A DNA stretch of 64,000 nucleotides, from assembly GCF_900104175.1 (NCBI RefSeq), contig NZ_FNIX01000003.1:124001-188000 (forward strand), given 5' to 3'. Shown piece after piece: positions 10,750 through 25,300 of the stretch (its first letter is position 1; each line of letters starts with the position of its first letter). Both the position numbers and the translations under genes were made by a program. This stretch comes from Lentzea jiangxiensis. Its GTDB lineage: Bacteria; Actinomycetota; Actinomycetes; Mycobacteriales; Pseudonocardiaceae. The notes beneath the pieces are model-generated. The model made no database searches and was not told where the DNA came from. It was given only the letters and a program-made list of their open reading frames with translations.

Positions 10750-11950
10750 TTTCGCGGGAGAACCTGCGCAGGGTGGGGTTCGCGGTGGCGTAGATCGTCA
10801 GCAGGCCGGCTCCGGCGGCGCAGGTGAGGATGGCCGCCGTGGGGGTGAGCAGGTCCACCAGCAGGCCGCCGACCGCGGGACCGGCGATCGAGGCGATGCC
10901 CAGCGCCACGCCCATCACGCTGCTCAGCCTGCCGCGCAGCTCGTCCGGTGTGAGCAGCAGCTGGTAGGTGGTGATCGTGGTGTTGGCGGTGGGGGCCAGG
11001 AACGCGGCGGCCGCGAACACCACGCCGGTCGGGATTCCCGGCTCGAGGAACAGCGCCACGGGGATGAGCGCGGTGATGGCCCAGAAGACGGCGACGATCG
11101 ACCGGTGCGGGCGCAGTGCGCGGTGCAGGCGTGGCGCCACCAGCGCGCCCAGGACGCCGCCCACTCCGAGCATCGCGCCCATGATCCCGATCTGCGCGGC
11201 GGGCACGCCCTGCCGGTGGGCGATGGCGATCATCAGCAGGTAGAACGCCTGGAAGAAAAGGTTGAGGCCCACAGCGCAGAAGGCGACCACCCGCACCACC
11301 GGCTGGGTCCACACCCAGCGCAGGCCTTCGCCGACCTCGCGGTGGAACCGGCTGAGCGGCGCCGGTTCCCGTTTGCGCGGCGGGACGCGGATGAACAGCA
11401 ACGCCAGGAACGTCGCCACGTGCGTCACCGCCTCCACCACGAACGGCAGCACGCGGGACAGCCCGAACAGCAGGCCGCCGAGGGCCGTGCCGGAGAGCTG
11501 GCCGAGGTAGCCGCGGGCGGCGTTCATCGCGACCGCGTCCGGGAGCTGGGGCTCCGGCACGATGGCGGGCAGCAGTGCCTCCTCCGCCGGTTCGGCCAGC
11601 GCCCGGCAGACGCCGAGCACGATGACGACCACCACCACGTGCTCGACGCCGACGGCCTGCCACCACAGGCCGGCCACCAACAGGGCCACGGCCAGCGCCT
11701 GCACGGCTTCGCAGACCAGCATCACCGTCCTGCGGTTCCAGCGGTCGACCAGCGCGCCGGCCGGCAGGCCGACGACCAGCTGCGCGGCGGCGGAGGCGCC
11801 CAGCACCACGCCGGACGCCGCCGCCGAGTCGGTCAGCAGGAGCACCAGCAGGGGCAGCGCGATGACCGACGCGCTCGCCCCCGCCTCGGACAGGGCCTGT
11901 CCCGCCCACAGCAGGCGGTAGTTCCTGTTGCGCGACAACGAGGTGCTCAT
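10718..11950 (-). CDS. MFS exporter of the NRPS cluster (EntS-like)
   Basis: Major facilitator of 410 aa with 12 predicted membrane helices. The N-terminus [21 protein letters not shown] and the motif [12 protein letters not shown] between helices 2 and 3 place it in the MFS_3 subfamily with enterobactin exporter EntS. Its ATG overlaps the NRPS B stop codon in ATGA, so it is the last gene of the same transcript. The probable role is export of the finished cyclic peptide and self-protection. The substrate is inferred from position only. Confidence 0.9.
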   Translation of the reverse strand: MSTSLSRNRNYRLLWAGQALSEAGASASVIALPLLVLLLTDSAAASGVVLGASAAAQLVVGLPAGALVDRWNRRTVMLVCEAVQALAVALLVAGLWWQAVGVEHVVVVVIVLGVCRALAEPAEEALLPAIVPEPQLPDAVAMNAARGYLGQLSGTALGGLLFGLSRVLPFVVEAVTHVATFLALLFIRVPPRKREPAPLSRFHREVGEGLRWVWTQPVVRVVAFCAVGLNLFFQAFYLLMIAIAHRQGVPAAQIGIMGAMLGVGGVLGALVAPRLHRALRPHRSIVAVFWAITALIPVALFLEPGIPTGVVFAAAAFLAPTANTTITTYQLLLTPDELRGRLSSVMGVALGIASIAGPAVGGLLVDLLTPTAAILTCAAGAGLLTIYATANPTLRRFSRESDSRIGVSAE

Positions 11951-14900
11951 CGGCCGCTCCGGCAGTCCGCGGCGATGCCGCGCAGGGCGTCGAGGAAGTC
12001 CTCCGCGACCCGCCGCACCGTGGCCTCGTCGTGCCGGTCCGGCTGGTAGTGCCAGGTGAAGCGGAGCTCGCCCGCCGCCACGCCGCCGACCACCTCCAGC
12101 AGGTGCGGTCCCCGGTCGGTCGGGTCACCGTCCTGGCCGATGGGGTCGAGCACCGTCCGGTACAGCCCTCCGGAGGCCTCCTCGGTGGTGCTGCCGGACT
12201 GGCCGAGGTAGTTGAACACCACCTGCGGTCCCCTGCCCGCGAGGCGCTCCCGCACGTCCGGCGCGCCCAGGTGCTTCAGCGCGCCGAAGCCGAACCCGTT
12301 GCCGGGCACCGTGCGCAGCTGCCTGCGCACCGCCTTGACGAGGTCGCGCCACGAGGCGCCGTCGCCGGGCAGCGTCAGCCCGACCGGGTAGAGCGTGGTG
12401 AACCAGCCGACCGTGCGGGACAGGTCCGCGCCGAGAACGTCCTCGCGGCCGTGCCCTTCCATGTCGAGCGAGACCGTCCGCTCTCCGGTGAACCGGGACA
12501 GGGCCGACGCCAGCGCGGCGAGCAGGACGTCGTTGATCCGGGTGCGGTAGGCCGTGGGCGCGTCGTGCAGCAGTGCGTCGGTGTCCTGCGCGTCGAGCAC
12601 CACGTGCACCTCGGCCGCGGCGGTGCCCGGCGTCGGCTCCTCGTGGTCGACGGGTAGCGGGGCCGCGCCGAGCGCCGACGCCCAGTGGTCCACCTCGTGG
12701 TCCAGCGCTCCCCCGGCGACGTGCCGGGTCAGCCCGTCCGCCCACTCGCGGAACGACGTCGACTTCGCGCCCAGGTCCACCGCCTCGCCGCGGGCCGCCT
12801 GCCGGTAGGCCGTGTCGAGGTCGTCGAGCAGGATCCGCCAGGACACGCCGTCCACGACGAGGTGGTGCACGGTGAGGAACAGCAGCGGCGCCGGCATGTC
12901 GTCGCCGTGGAACAGCACGAACCGGTACAACGGCCCCTCGGCGAGGTCGAAGCCCGCGTGCGCCTCGTCGGCGATCTTCACCATGTGCGCCTGCCGTTCC
13001 GGCTCACCGATCGCGCTGAGGTCGTACCGCTCCAGCACCGCGCCCGGCTCGACCGGGGCGTTGTGCTGACGCCACTCGCCGCCGGCGTGCTCGAACCGCA
13101 TGCGCAGCGCGTCGTGGTGCGCCATCAGGGCGGCGAGCCCGCTTTCCAGCGCCGCCTCGTCCAGGTCCGCGGTCAGCTCCAGCAGCATGGACTGGGCGAA
13201 GTGGTGCACGGTCGTGCGGGTCTCGAAGAACCACCGCTGGATCGGCGTGAGCGGGACATCGCCGACGACCTCGGCGGTGTTCACCGGTTCGGCTTCGAGC
13301 TCGGTGACGAACGGCGCCAGCGCCTCGATCGTCTGGTTGCGGAACAGGGACTTGGTGGTCAGGGTCAGCCCGGCCTTCCGCGCACGGGACACCACCTGGA
13401 TCACCAGGATGGAGTCGCCGCCCAGCTCGAAGAAGTTGTCCCGCAGCCCGACCCGTTCCGCGCCGAGCACGTCCGCCCACACCCTGGCGAGCGTGGTCTC
13501 GACCGGCGTGCGCGGCGCCACGTACTCGCTTCCCCCGTCGGCGAGCGGTTCCGGGGCAGGCAGCGCCGCCCGGTCGAGCTTGCCGTTGGGCGTCACCGGC
13601 AGGACGGGCACCGCGACGAAGGCGGACGGGACCATGTAGGCGGGCAGGCGGTCCGCGAGGAACGCGCGCAGCTCGGCGATGTCCACCTCACCGGCGGCGA
13701 CGAAGTACGCGACCAGGCGGGCGTGGCCCTGGCCGGTGTCCGCGGCCACCACGGCGGCCTCGGCCACCCGCGGGTGCCGCAGGAGCGCGGACTCGACCTC
13801 GCCCGGCTCGACCCGGTGACCGCGGATCTTGACCTGGTCGTCGATGCGGCCCAGGTACTCGACCACGCCGTCGGCACGCCTGCGGACCAGGTCGCCGGAG
13901 CGGTACATCCGCTCCCCCGGCACACCGAACGGGCACGCCACGAACGAGGCCGCGGTGAGGCCGGGACGGTTCAGGTAGCCCCGGGCGAGGCCGTCGCCCG
14001 CGATGCACAGCTCACCGGGAACCCCGAGTGGTACCGGCCGAAGCTGGTCGTCCACGACGTAGAGGCGGGTGTTCCAGGCAGCGTGGCCGATCGGCACGGG
14101 TCCGGGGTCCACCGGTTCGCCCGGCTCGACGCGGTGCTCCATGCAACCGACGGTCGCCTCGGTCGGACCGTACTCGTTGATCACGACGGCCGTCGGGTGC
14201 GCGCGCCGCCACTCGTCGACCACCGCGCCCAGCAGCTGCTCGCCGCCGACGACGAGGTCACCGGTCGGCGACAGCTCCGCCGGCACGGCACCGAGCAGCG
14301 ACAGGTGGCTGGGCGTGGCCTTGAGGAACGCCGCCTGCTCCACCGGCACCGCGTCCTCGTCCAGGTCGCTCACCACGATGCGGCCGCCGGCCAGCAGCGG
14401 GCCGAACAGCGTCGTGACGGTGAGGTCGAACGAGACCGGCGAGTGCAGCACCGCCGCCCCGCGCAGACCGCCGTAGACCTCGATCGCCCAGACCAGGTAG
14501 TCGACCACCGAGCGGTGCTCCACGACCACGCCCTTGGGCCTGCCGGTCGACCCGGACGTGTAGATCACGTACGCCGCGTCGCCGGTGGACAGCGGCGTGG
14601 TCCGGTCGCGGTCGCCGGGGTCGTCGTCCCGGCCGTCCTCGCCGCGCAGGAAGTCGCGGTCGTCGAGCACCAGGACCGGCCGGGCGTCGCCGAGCACGAA
14701 CGCGACCCGGTCCGCGGGCTGGTCCGGCTCGACCGGCACGTACGCGGCGCCCGCCTTGAGCACCGCCAGCACGGCCACGAGCAGCTCGGCGGAGCGCGGC
14801 AACGAGATCGCGACGTACCGGCCGGGGCCGACGCCTTGGGCGATCAGCCGGTGCGCCACGCGGTTGGCACGGGCGTTCAGCTCGGCATACGTCCACGCCT

Positions 14901-16309
14901 CGCCGCCGTCCACCACCGCGGTGGCCTCCGGCGTCCGCCGCACCTGCGCCTCGAACAGGTCCGTGATGGTGGCGTCGGGCACGGCGTGGGCCGTGTCGTT
15001 CCACGCGTGCAGGACGGTCCGTTGTTCGTCCTCGTCCATCAACGGCAGGTCGGCCAGCGGACGATCGGGGTCGGTGGCGGCGGCGGTCAGCAGCACGCGC
15101 AGGTGCCCGGCCATCCGCTCGACGGTCGCGGCGTCGAACAGGTCGGTGTTGTAGTTGACCGCCGCGTGCAGTGCGTCGTCGTCCTCCTGGAACTCCCACG
15201 TGAGGTCGAAGTTGGCCGCCACCTTCGGCAACGGCAGGTCCTCGACCCGCAGGCCGGGTAGCTCCGGCACGGCGTCGGGGGTGTTCTGCAGGATCACCAT
15301 CGACTGGAACAGCGGGGTCCGGCTGGTGTCGCGGTCCGGCCTCAGCTCGTCCACCACGCGCTCGAACGGCACGTCCTGGTGGGCGAACGCGTCGAGCACA
15401 CCACCCCGGACCTCGCCGAGGAACTCGCGGAACGTCGCAGATCCGTCCACAGTGGACCTGAGCACCAGCGTGTTGACGAAGAACCCGACCAAGCCCTCCA
15501 GCTCGGCGCGGTCCCGGCCGGAGGTCACCGTGCCCACGGCGATGTCGTCCTGCCGCGACCAGCGGGCGAACAGCACCTGGCACGCGGCGACCAGCGCCAT
15601 GAACAGGGTGCCGTCCTGCTGCCGCGCCAGTGCCTTGAGCGCTTCGGCGACGTCGACGGGCAGGGTGAACAGGTGCACCGCGCCGCGGTTGGTGCGGACG
15701 GCGGGCCTGGGCCGGTCGGTCGGCAGTTCCAGCGGGGTGACGCCGGCGAGCCGGTCCCGCCAGAACGAGAGCTGCTCGTCGGCCAGCGGCCCGGTGAGCC
15801 GTTCCCGTTGCCACGCCGCGTAGTCCGCGTACTGGATCGGCAGGTCGGGCAGCGCCTCACCGCGGTAGAGCGCGTTCAGCTCGGCGGTCAGCACGCCGTT
15901 GGACCAGCCGTCGGTGATGATGTGGTGCGCCAGCAGGAGGAGCACGTGGTCGTCCTCGGCCACCCGCACCAGCAACGGCCGCAGCAGCGGGCCTCGAGCC
16001 AGGTCGAACGGACGGGTGCTCTCCCGCTCCAGCACCTCGGCGAGACCGTCCTCGCCGCCGAGCACGTGGAGCACCGGCACCTCGACGGGGTGGGGCGGGT
16101 GCACGACCTGCACGCCTTGCCCGTCCACGCCGTCGAAGGTGGTGCGCAGCGACTCGTGCCGCGCGACCAGCGCGGTCAGCGCCGCGTTCAGGGCGTCGAC
16201 GTCCAGGGGACCGCGCAGCCGCAGGAGCGACGGCGACAGGTAGTCGGTGCTCTCCGGCTCGAACTGGTCGAGGAACCACAGCCGCTGCTGCGCGAACGAC
16301 AGGGGCAGG
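11947..16309 (-). other. Module 9 (LCL-A-T-E), predicted D-Asn, terminal
   Basis: Pocket residues read by eye against GrsA give DLTKVGEVG, the well-known Asn code; Asp would have H in place of E. The E domain carries [10 protein letters not shown] and [11 protein letters not shown], so the residue is probably delivered as D-Asn. No C or TE domain follows. Boundaries are approximate. Confidence 0.82.
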
Positions 16310-19300
16310 GCACCGTCGCGCGACGTCCTCGGGATGACGTCCTCGGCCGCTCCCGTCCCCGCCCCGATCTCCTCGACCAGCCGGGCGACCGTCGGCGAGG
16401 TGAAGAGCACGCGCGGCGACACGGGCGCGTCCAGTTCGGCGCGCAGCCGGGACACGACCCGGATGCTGAGGATGGAGTCGCCGCCGAGCTCGAAGAAGTT
16501 GTCGTCGAGCCCGACCCGCGGCACGCCCAGCACGTCGGCCCAGATGCGGCAGACCCGCTCCTCGGCCGGGGTGCGCGGGGCGCGGTAGGCCGGGGCCGCG
16601 GCCCGCAGGTCCGGTTCGGGCAGCGCGCGCCGGTCCACCTTTCCGTTGGCGTTGAGGGGAATCGCGTCGAGCTCGACGAACGCCGACGGGACCAGGTAGT
16701 CGGGCACCCTGTCCGCGAGCCACGGCCGCAGGTCCGCCGTCGCACCAGTCACGTAGGCGACGAGCCGCTGGTGCCCGTCGACCCGGCGGGCGATCACGAC
16801 GGCCTCGCGCACGCCGGGGTGCTGGGACAGCACGGCTTCGACCTCGCCGGGTTCGACCCGGTGGCCGCGGATCTTGACCTGGTCGTCGGTGCGGCCCAGG
16901 TAGTCCAGCGTGCCGTCGGCCAGCCACCGCGCCCGGTCACCGGTGCGGTACATCCGCTCCCCCGGGCCGCCGAACGGGTCCGCGAGGAACCGGTCCGCGG
17001 TCAGGCCCGCACGGCCGAGGTACCCGCGAGCGAGCTGCGCACCGGCCAGGAACAACTCGCCCGGAACCCCGACGGGGACCGGTCGCAGCTGCTCGTCCAG
17101 CACGTGGGCACGCACGTTCAGCAACGGCCGGCCGACCGCGACGGGGGCATCGGCCGTGATCCGGCAGGACAGCGCGTCCACCGTGGACTCGGTCGGGCCG
17201 TAGAAGTTGTAGCTCGCGGTGCCCGGCACGTCCGCCAGGCGCCGCCACAGGTCGTCGCCGATCGCTTCGCCGCCCAGCATCAGCACCTTCGGCCGGTGCT
17301 CGCCGTCCACGAGCCCGGCCTCCACCAGCTGTCGTGCGTAGGACGGGGTCAGGTCGAGGAAGTCGATCCGGCGGTCGCGCACGTACCGCACGAGCGCGGA
17401 CGGGTCGAGCCGCACGTCCTCGTCCAGCACGTGCAGCTCGTGGCCGTCGGCCATCAGCACGATGCCTTCCAGCGACGTGTCGAACGAGAACACCGCCGAC
17501 AACGCCACCCGCAACCGGTTCCCGGCCACGAAGTCCTCGCGGTGGTTCACCAGCAGGTTCACCAGACTGCCGTGCTCGACCACCACACCCTTGGGCCGCC
17601 CGGAGGAGCCGGAGGTGTAGATGACGTAGGCGGCGTGGTCGCCGCGCACCCGAGCCGGGTTCGAGGCGTCCTGGTCGTCGGCGCCCGGCAACGACCCGCG
17701 CACCACCAGCACCGGTGCGGCGTCGCGCAGCAGGAAGTCCACCCGGTCTGCCGGCAGCGACGGGTCGACCGGGAGATAGACCCCACCGGCCTTCCAGATC
17801 GCCAGCAACGCCACCACGAACTCGACCGACCGCGGCAACGACAACGCCACCACGCGCTCCGGCCCCACCCCCGAGGCCGCGAACACCCGCGCCACCCGGT
17901 TCGCCCACGCGTTCAGCTCCGCGAACGACAACGAACGATCCCCCACCACCAGGGCGGTGGCGTCCGGCGTGGCCTCCGCCTGGCTCTCGAAGACCTCCAC
18001 GACCGACTGCGCCGACACCTCGCCGTCGGTGGCGTTCCACTCCACGAGCACCTGGCGGCGTTCGTCGTCGGTCATCAACGGCAGCTCGCCGAGCGCACGG
18101 GCCGGGTCGGTCGCGATGCCCTCCAGCACCACCGCGAGACGGGCGGCGAGGCGTTCGACCGTGGCGGCGTCGAACAGCCGCGGGTCGTAGTCCAGCTCCA
18201 GGCGCAGCCGGTCGCCGAGGTTCGCGCTGAGGGCCAGCGGGAAGCTGGTGGTGTCGGCGCCTTCGACCTCCAGCACCCGCACGCCCTGCGAGTCGTCGAG
18301 CAGCTCGTCCACCGGGTAGTTCTCGAACACCACGGCGCTGTCGAACAACGACGACCCCGCCGGGACGTCGCTCCACGACCGCAGATCGGCCAGCGACACG
18401 AAGTCGAACCGGCGCGACTCCGTCTGCGCCGCCTGCAGGTCACGCAACCACGGCAGCACCGGAGCGCCCAGGTCGACCCGGACACGGGTGGGCACGGTGT
18501 TGATGAACATGCCGACCATGGACCCGATGCCCGGCAGTTCCGCCGGGCGTCCCGAGACCGTCGTGCCGAACACGACGTCGGACTCACCGCTGTAGCGCGA
18601 CAGCAACAACGCCCACGCACCCTGCACCACGGTGTTGGCGGTCAGCCCGCCGGCGCGGGCGACCCGGTTCAGGGCGGCCGAGCGGCCGGCGTCCAGTTCG
18701 ACGTGGACGGACGCACTGGACTCCGCGCGGTGCGCCTGGACCGGCGAGCGGTCCCACGGCAGCGGGGTCGGCGCCTCGACGCCGGCGAGCACCTGACGCC
18801 AGTGCCGTTCGGCCGCCGCGGTGTCCTGCGCGGCCAGCCACCGCAGGTAGTCGCGGAACGGCCGCCGCGGCGGGAGCTCCGGTTCCGCACCGCGCACGAC
18901 GGCGGTGTACTGCTCGCACACCTCGGCCAGCACCTGCGCGAAGCTCCACCCGTCCAGCAGCACGTGGTGGGCGGTCCAGAACAGCGCCACCTCGTCGTCG
19001 GTGAGTCGCGCGACGGCCAGGCGCAGCAACGGTGGTGTGGTGAGGTCGAGCTCCTCGCCGCCCACCGAGGCGTCGTGCTCCTCGACCGGCAGGTGGCGCC
19101 AGTCGTGCACGGTGATCGGCACGTCGACGCGGTGGCGCACGATCTGCACCGGCGCCTCGACGCCCTCCCACGCCACGCCGCCGCGCAGCACCGGAGTGCG
19201 GTTCACGACCCGGCGGCACGCCTCGGCCAGCGCGTCCGGGTCGGACACCCCGGACAGCCGCAGCCGGAACCGGTTCGAGTAGGCGGTCGACGTGTCGTCC

Positions 19301-22300
19301 ACCAGCGTGTGGAACAGCATCCCGGTCTGCAGCGGGGTCAGCGGGTAGACGTCCTCGACCTCGGCACCGGTGCCGACCAACCGGTCCACCGCCGCCTGGT
19401 CCAGCCGCGCCAGCGGGAAGTCCGACGGCGTCCGGCCACCGGCACCCGGCTCGGCGCAATGCGCCACGATCTCCGCCAGCCCGCGCACCACGGCCTCGGC
19501 CACGGTCCGCACGGTCGACTCGTCGTGCAGGTGCTCGGAGTAGAACCAGGACAGCACCAGCTCGCCGTCCTCCACGCCGCCGACGACGTCGAGCTGGAAC
19601 GGCCGCGGGCTGTCGGCGGCCGAGTCGGCTCCCCTGTCGTCCAGGCGGCCGCGAACCAGGCCTTCCTCGGCCGCCGCCACGTCGAACCGGCCGTGGTAGT
19701 TGAAGCTGACCGGGGGCAACGCGGACCCGGTCAAGGAGTTCGCGCGGAGCTGGCGCAGCGCCTCGAACCCGAACCCGCGGCCGGGCACGGCGCGCAGCTG
19801 TTCCTTCACCGACTTGAGCACCACGCCCCAGTCGCCGGCGGGCACGGTCAGCGCGACCGGGTACTGCGTGGTGAACCAGCCGACCGTGCGCGAGGTGTCC
19901 ACGCCGTCGAGCACGTCCTCACGGCCGTGGCCCTCCATCGTCACGGCGACGCGGTCCCGTCCGGTCCACGCCGACAGGGCCCGGCCGAGCGCGCTGAGCA
20001 GCACGTCGTTGACCTGCGTGCGGTAGACGTCCGGCACGCGGTGCAGCAGGGCGTCGGTGTGCTCCCTGCCCAGCCGCACCGACACCACGCGCGTGGATCC
20101 GGCGGTGTTGAGGCCGTCGCGGTCCACCGGCACGTCGCCCGGCACGTCGAGCGCGGCGGCCCAGTGCGGCAGTTCGGCGTCGAACGCGCCGGAGCGCACG
20201 TGTTCGGCCAGCCGGTGGGCCCACTGGGTGAACCGGGTGCCGACCGGGTCGAGGATGATCCGCTCGCCCGCCACTGCCTGGCGGTACGCGGTCTCCAGGT
20301 CGCCGAGCAGGATGCGCCACGACACGCCGTCGACGACGAGGTGGTGCACCACGAGGCTCAACCGCTTGCCGGAGAACAACAACGCGCGCATCACCGGACC
20401 GCGGGTGATGTCCAGCCCGGCCCGGGCGGCGGTGACGAGAGCTTCTTCCTCCACTGTGGACACGTCGTGGCGTTCGAGCTCGACCGCGGCGTCGGCCACG
20501 TCCTGGACCCACTCACCGTCCACGCGGGTGAAGCGGGTGCGCAGGGCTTCGTGGTGCGCCACGACGGCGGCCAGGGCGCGCGTCACCGCGGCCACGTCGA
20601 CGTCGTCGGCCAGCTCCAGGTGCACCGACATGGTGAAGTGGTGCGGGTCGTCGGTGTGGGAATCGAGGTACCACCGCTGGATCGGCGTGAGTGGCGCCGG
20701 CCCGGCGATCTCCGGGAGCTCGGTCCTCGGTTCGTCCGTGCGGACGACGGTGGCCAGCTCGGCGATGGTCTGGTGGGTGAACAGGTCCCGGGTGGCCAGC
20801 TCCAGGCCGGCCTGGCGGGCCTTCGACACGACCTGGATGCTCAGGATCGAGTCGCCGCCCAGGCCGAAGAAGTTGTCGTGCACGCCGACGCGGTCCACGC
20901 GCAGCGCCTCGGCCCAGACCCGCGCCAGCTCCCGTTCGACGGCGGTGCGCGGCGCCACGTGGTCCTGCGCCCCGCCGGCGTCGGGAGCGGGCAGGGCACG
21001 GCGGTCCACCTTGCCGCTGTCGGTCGTGGGCAGCTCGTCGAGCAGCACGAACAACGACGGCACCAGGTGGTCGGGCAGCCGGAGCTTCAGCCGCGCCCGC
21101 AGTTCGTCCACCTCCACGGTTCCCACGACGTAGCCGACGAGGCGGTGGGTGCCCGGTTCGACCTCCTGGGCCACGACCACGGCCTGCGCCACCCCCGGCA
21201 GGCCGGCCAGCGCGGCCTCCACCTCGCCGGGCTCGACGCGGTAACCGCGGATCTTGACCTGGTCGTCCGCGCGGCCCCGGTACTCCAGCACGCCGTCGGC
21301 GGTCCAGCGGACCAGGTCGCCGGTCCGGTACATCCGGCTGCCGGGCGGCCCGAACGGGTCGGCGACGAACCGGTCCGCGGTCAGGCCCGGCCGGTTCAGG
21401 TAGCCGCGCGTCACCTGGTCACCGGCCAGGTGCAGCTCGCCCGGCACGCCGACCGGCTGGGGCCGCAGCCCGGCGTCGAGCACGTAGGCGCGCAGGCCCT
21501 GCCCCGGTGTGCCGATCACCGGCAGGTCCCGGCCGGTGATCTCGGTCCACACGGAGTCCACGGTGCACTCGGTGGGGCCGTAGAGGTTCACCGCGGTGAC
21601 GCCGTCGGCCTCGGCGAGCGCACGCCACAGCGGCTCGCCGACGGCCTCGCCGCCCAGGGCGAGCAGCAGCGGCCGTTCCAGCACTCCTTCCGGCAGGAGC
21701 TGCCGCAGGTAGGACGGGGTGCAGCTGAGGAAGTCGATGCCGTGCAGGGCGATGTGCTCGACCACGGCCCGGGGGTCGAGCCGGACGTCGTCGTCGAGCA
21801 GGTGCAGCTCGTGGCCCGCGGCCAGCAGGAGCAGGCCCTCCCAGGAGGCGTCGAAGGTGTACGCGGCGGTGGCGATGCCTCGCAGGACGCGGCCGTCCCG
21901 GGGCAGCAGGCGGGCGTGGTGGTCCGCGACGAGCGCGGCGAGGTTGCGGTGCTCGACCACGACACCCTTGGGACGGCCGGTGGAGCCGGAGGTGTAGATG
22001 ACGTAGGCGGCGTGCTCCGGCCGCAGCGGCGCCGTGCGGTCGGCGTCGGACGGATCGGTCGCCGGACGAGCGCCCACGGCGGGGTCGTCGAGCCGCACGT
22101 GCGGCAGGTCGCCGTGGACGCTGCCGTCCGCCACCACCACGAGCACCGGCCGGGCGTCGTCGAGCACGAACGCGATCCGCTCCGCCGGGTGCTGCGGGTC
22201 GACCGGCAGGTACGCGCCGCCGGCCTTGAGGACGGCCAGGATCGCGAGCACCAGCTCGGCCGAGCGGGGCAACGCCAGTGCCACCACCGACTCCGGCCCG

Positions 22301-25300
22301 ACGCCCGCGGCGATCAGGTGGTGGGCGATCCGGTTGGCGTCGGCGTTGAGCTCGGCGAAGGTCCACGACCGCGCGCCGTCGACCAGCGCGGTCGCGTCGG
22401 GAGTGCGGGCGGCGCGGTCCCCGAAGACCTCGTGGTAGGCCGGTACCGGGCCGGCGGTACCGGTGTCGTTCCACCTCTCCAGCACGTCCACGAGCTCGTC
22501 GTCGGTGAGCAGCGGCAGGTCGGCCACGGCGAGGTCGGGTTCGGCGGTCGCGCCGTCGAGCAGCACGCCGACGTGGGCCACCAGCCGCTCGGCCGTGGCG
22601 GTGTCGAACAACGCGGTGTCGTAGGTCAGCACCGCCTCCAGCCGGCCGTCGACCTCCTGGAACTGGAACGACACGTCGAAACCGGCCGCGACCGACGGCG
22701 GCGGCAGCTCCTCGACCCGCAGACCGGGCAGGCGCGGTTCGTCGCCGCCCGTGTTCTGCAGCACGACCATCGCCTGGAACAGCGGGGTGCGGCTGGGGTC
22801 GCGCACGGGGTGCACCTCGTCCACGACCCGTTCGAACGGCACGTCCTGGTGGGCGAAGGCGTCCAGCACCGTCTCCCGCACCTGGCCGAGCAGGTGGCCG
22901 AAGCCCTCGCGCGGGTCGACGTCGCAGCGCAGCACCAGCGTGTTGACGAAGAACCCGACCAGCCCCTCGAGCTCGGTGCGGTCGCGGCCGGAGACGACCG
23001 TGCCGACGGCGACGTCGCGCTGCCCGGACCACCGGGAGAACACCGCCTGGCACGCGGCGACCAGCGCCATGAACAGCGTGCCGTCGTGCCGGCGGGCCAA
23101 CGCCCTGAGCCGGTCGGTGACCTCGGCGGGCACCTGGAAGTGCACGAGAGCGCCCTGCTTGTCCCGGGTCGCCGGCCGGGGCCGGTCGGTGGGCAGTTCC
23201 AGCGGCCGCACGCCGTCGAGCGCGCGACGCCAGTGCGCCAGGTGCTCGCGCAGCACCTCCTCGGTCGAGGAGTTCCGTTGCCACACCGCGAAGTCGGCGT
23301 ACTGCACGGGCAGGCCGGGCAGCTCCGCTTCCCCGCCACCCGTCGCGGCCTCGTAGCAGGCGCCGAGCTCACCGAGCAGCACGCCGTTGGACCAGCCGTC
23401 GGTGACGATGTGGTGCAGCACCAGGGACAGCACGTGGTCGTCCTCGCCCAGCCGCGCCAGCAGCACCCGCACCAGCGGGCCGCGCCGCAGGTCGAACGGC
23501 GTGGTGGTCTCGCGGGTCAGGACGTGTGCCAGTTCTTGCTCGGTGACGTCCACCACCGGCACCTCGACAGGCCGGGGCGGGTGCACGACCTGCACACCGC
23601 GTCCGTCGACGGTCTCGAAGGTGGTGCGCAGCGACTCGTGCCGCGCGACCAGCGTCGTCAGCGCCGCGTTCAGGGCGTCGACGTCCAGGGGGCCGCGCAG
23701 CCGCAGGATCGACGGCGTCAGGTACTCGACGCCTCCGGGTTCGAACTCGTCGAGGAACCACAACCGCTGCTGGGCGAACGACAGCGGCAGGCCGCCGTCG
23801 CGCGGCACCACGGGGATCTCGGCCAGCCCGGCCTGCGCCGACTCCGCGACCAGCGCGGCGATCCCGGCGACGGTCGGGTGGCTGAACAGCGCCCGCGGCG
23901 ACATCTCCACGTCGAACGCGGCCCGCAGCCGGGAGATCACCCGGATGCTGAGGATGGAGTCGCCGCCGAGCTCGAAGAAGTCGTCCCGCACACCGATGCC
24001 GGGCACGCCCAGCACCTCGGACCAGATGGCCGCCACCTCGCGTTCCACGTCCGTGCGCGGTGCGACGTGCTCGGTGCGCGCCCCGGTGAAGTCGGGCGCG
24101 GGCAGGGCGCGGCGGTCGACCTTGCCGTTGGCGTTCAGCGGAATGGCGTCCAGCTCGACGAACGCGGCCGGCACGAGGTAATCGGGCAACCGCTGGCCCA
24201 GCCACGTCCGCAGGTCGGTCGCGGTACCCGTCACGTAGGCGACAAGCCTTTGATGTCCCTCGTCCTGCCGTGCGATGACCACGGCTTCGCGGACGTCGGG
24301 GTGCTGTGTCAGCGCGGCCTCGACCTCGCCGGGCTCGATCCGGAAGCCGCGGATCTTGACCTGGTCGTCGGTGCGGCCCAGGTAGTCCAGGGTGCCGTCG
24401 GCCAGCCACCGGACGCGGTCGCCGGTGCGGTACATGCGGTCACCGGGCGCGCCGAACGGGTCCGCGAGGAACCGGTCGGCGGTCAGGCCCGCACGGCCGA
24501 GGTAGCCGCGGGCGAGCTGGACGCCCGCGAGGTGCAGCTCCCCCGGCACGCCGACGGGAACCGGCTCCAGGTCCTCGTCCAGCACGTAGGCCCGCGTGTT
24601 GGACAGCGGGCGTCCCACGACCGGTCGCCCGGTGCCGGTGATCCGGCCGGACAGCGCGTCCACTGTGGACTCGGTCGGGCCGTAGAAGTTGTAGCTCGCG
24701 GTGCCCGGCACGTCCGCCAGCCGCCGCCACAGGTCGTCACCGATCGCTTCGCCGCCCAGCATCAGCACCTTCGGCCGGTGCTCGCCGTCCACGAGCCCGG
24801 CCTCCACCAGCTGTCGTGCGTAGGACGGGGTCAGGTCGAGGAAATCGATCCGGCGATCACGCACGTACCGCACAAGCGCGGACGGGTCGAGCCGCACGTC
24901 CTCGTCCAGCACGTGCAACTCGTGACCATCGGCCATCAGCACGATGCCTTCCAGCGACGTGTCGAACGAGAACACCGCCGACAACGCCACCCGCAACCGG
25001 TTCCCGGCCACGAAGTCCTCGCGGTGGTTCACCAGCAGGTTCACCAGACTGCCGTGCTCGACCACCACACCCTTGGGCCGCCCGGTCGAACCGGACGTGT
25101 AGATCACGTACGCCGCCTGCTCCGGATCCACCGGCTCCAGGTCGGTCGAGCCGTCCGTCTCGGGCAGCTCGCCGCGCACCACCAGCACCGGGTTCGCGTC
25201 CTGCAGCAGGAACTCCACCCGGTCTGCCGGCAGCGACGGGTCGACCGGCAGGTACACCCCGCCGGCCTTCCAGATCGCCAGCAACGCCACCACGAACTCG

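Noticed and set aside
11947-12000. A missing C-terminal thioesterase lost by frameshift
   Set aside because: The exporter gene begins inside the NRPS stop codon and no TE remnant follows. The stand-alone PBP-type enzyme explains release.
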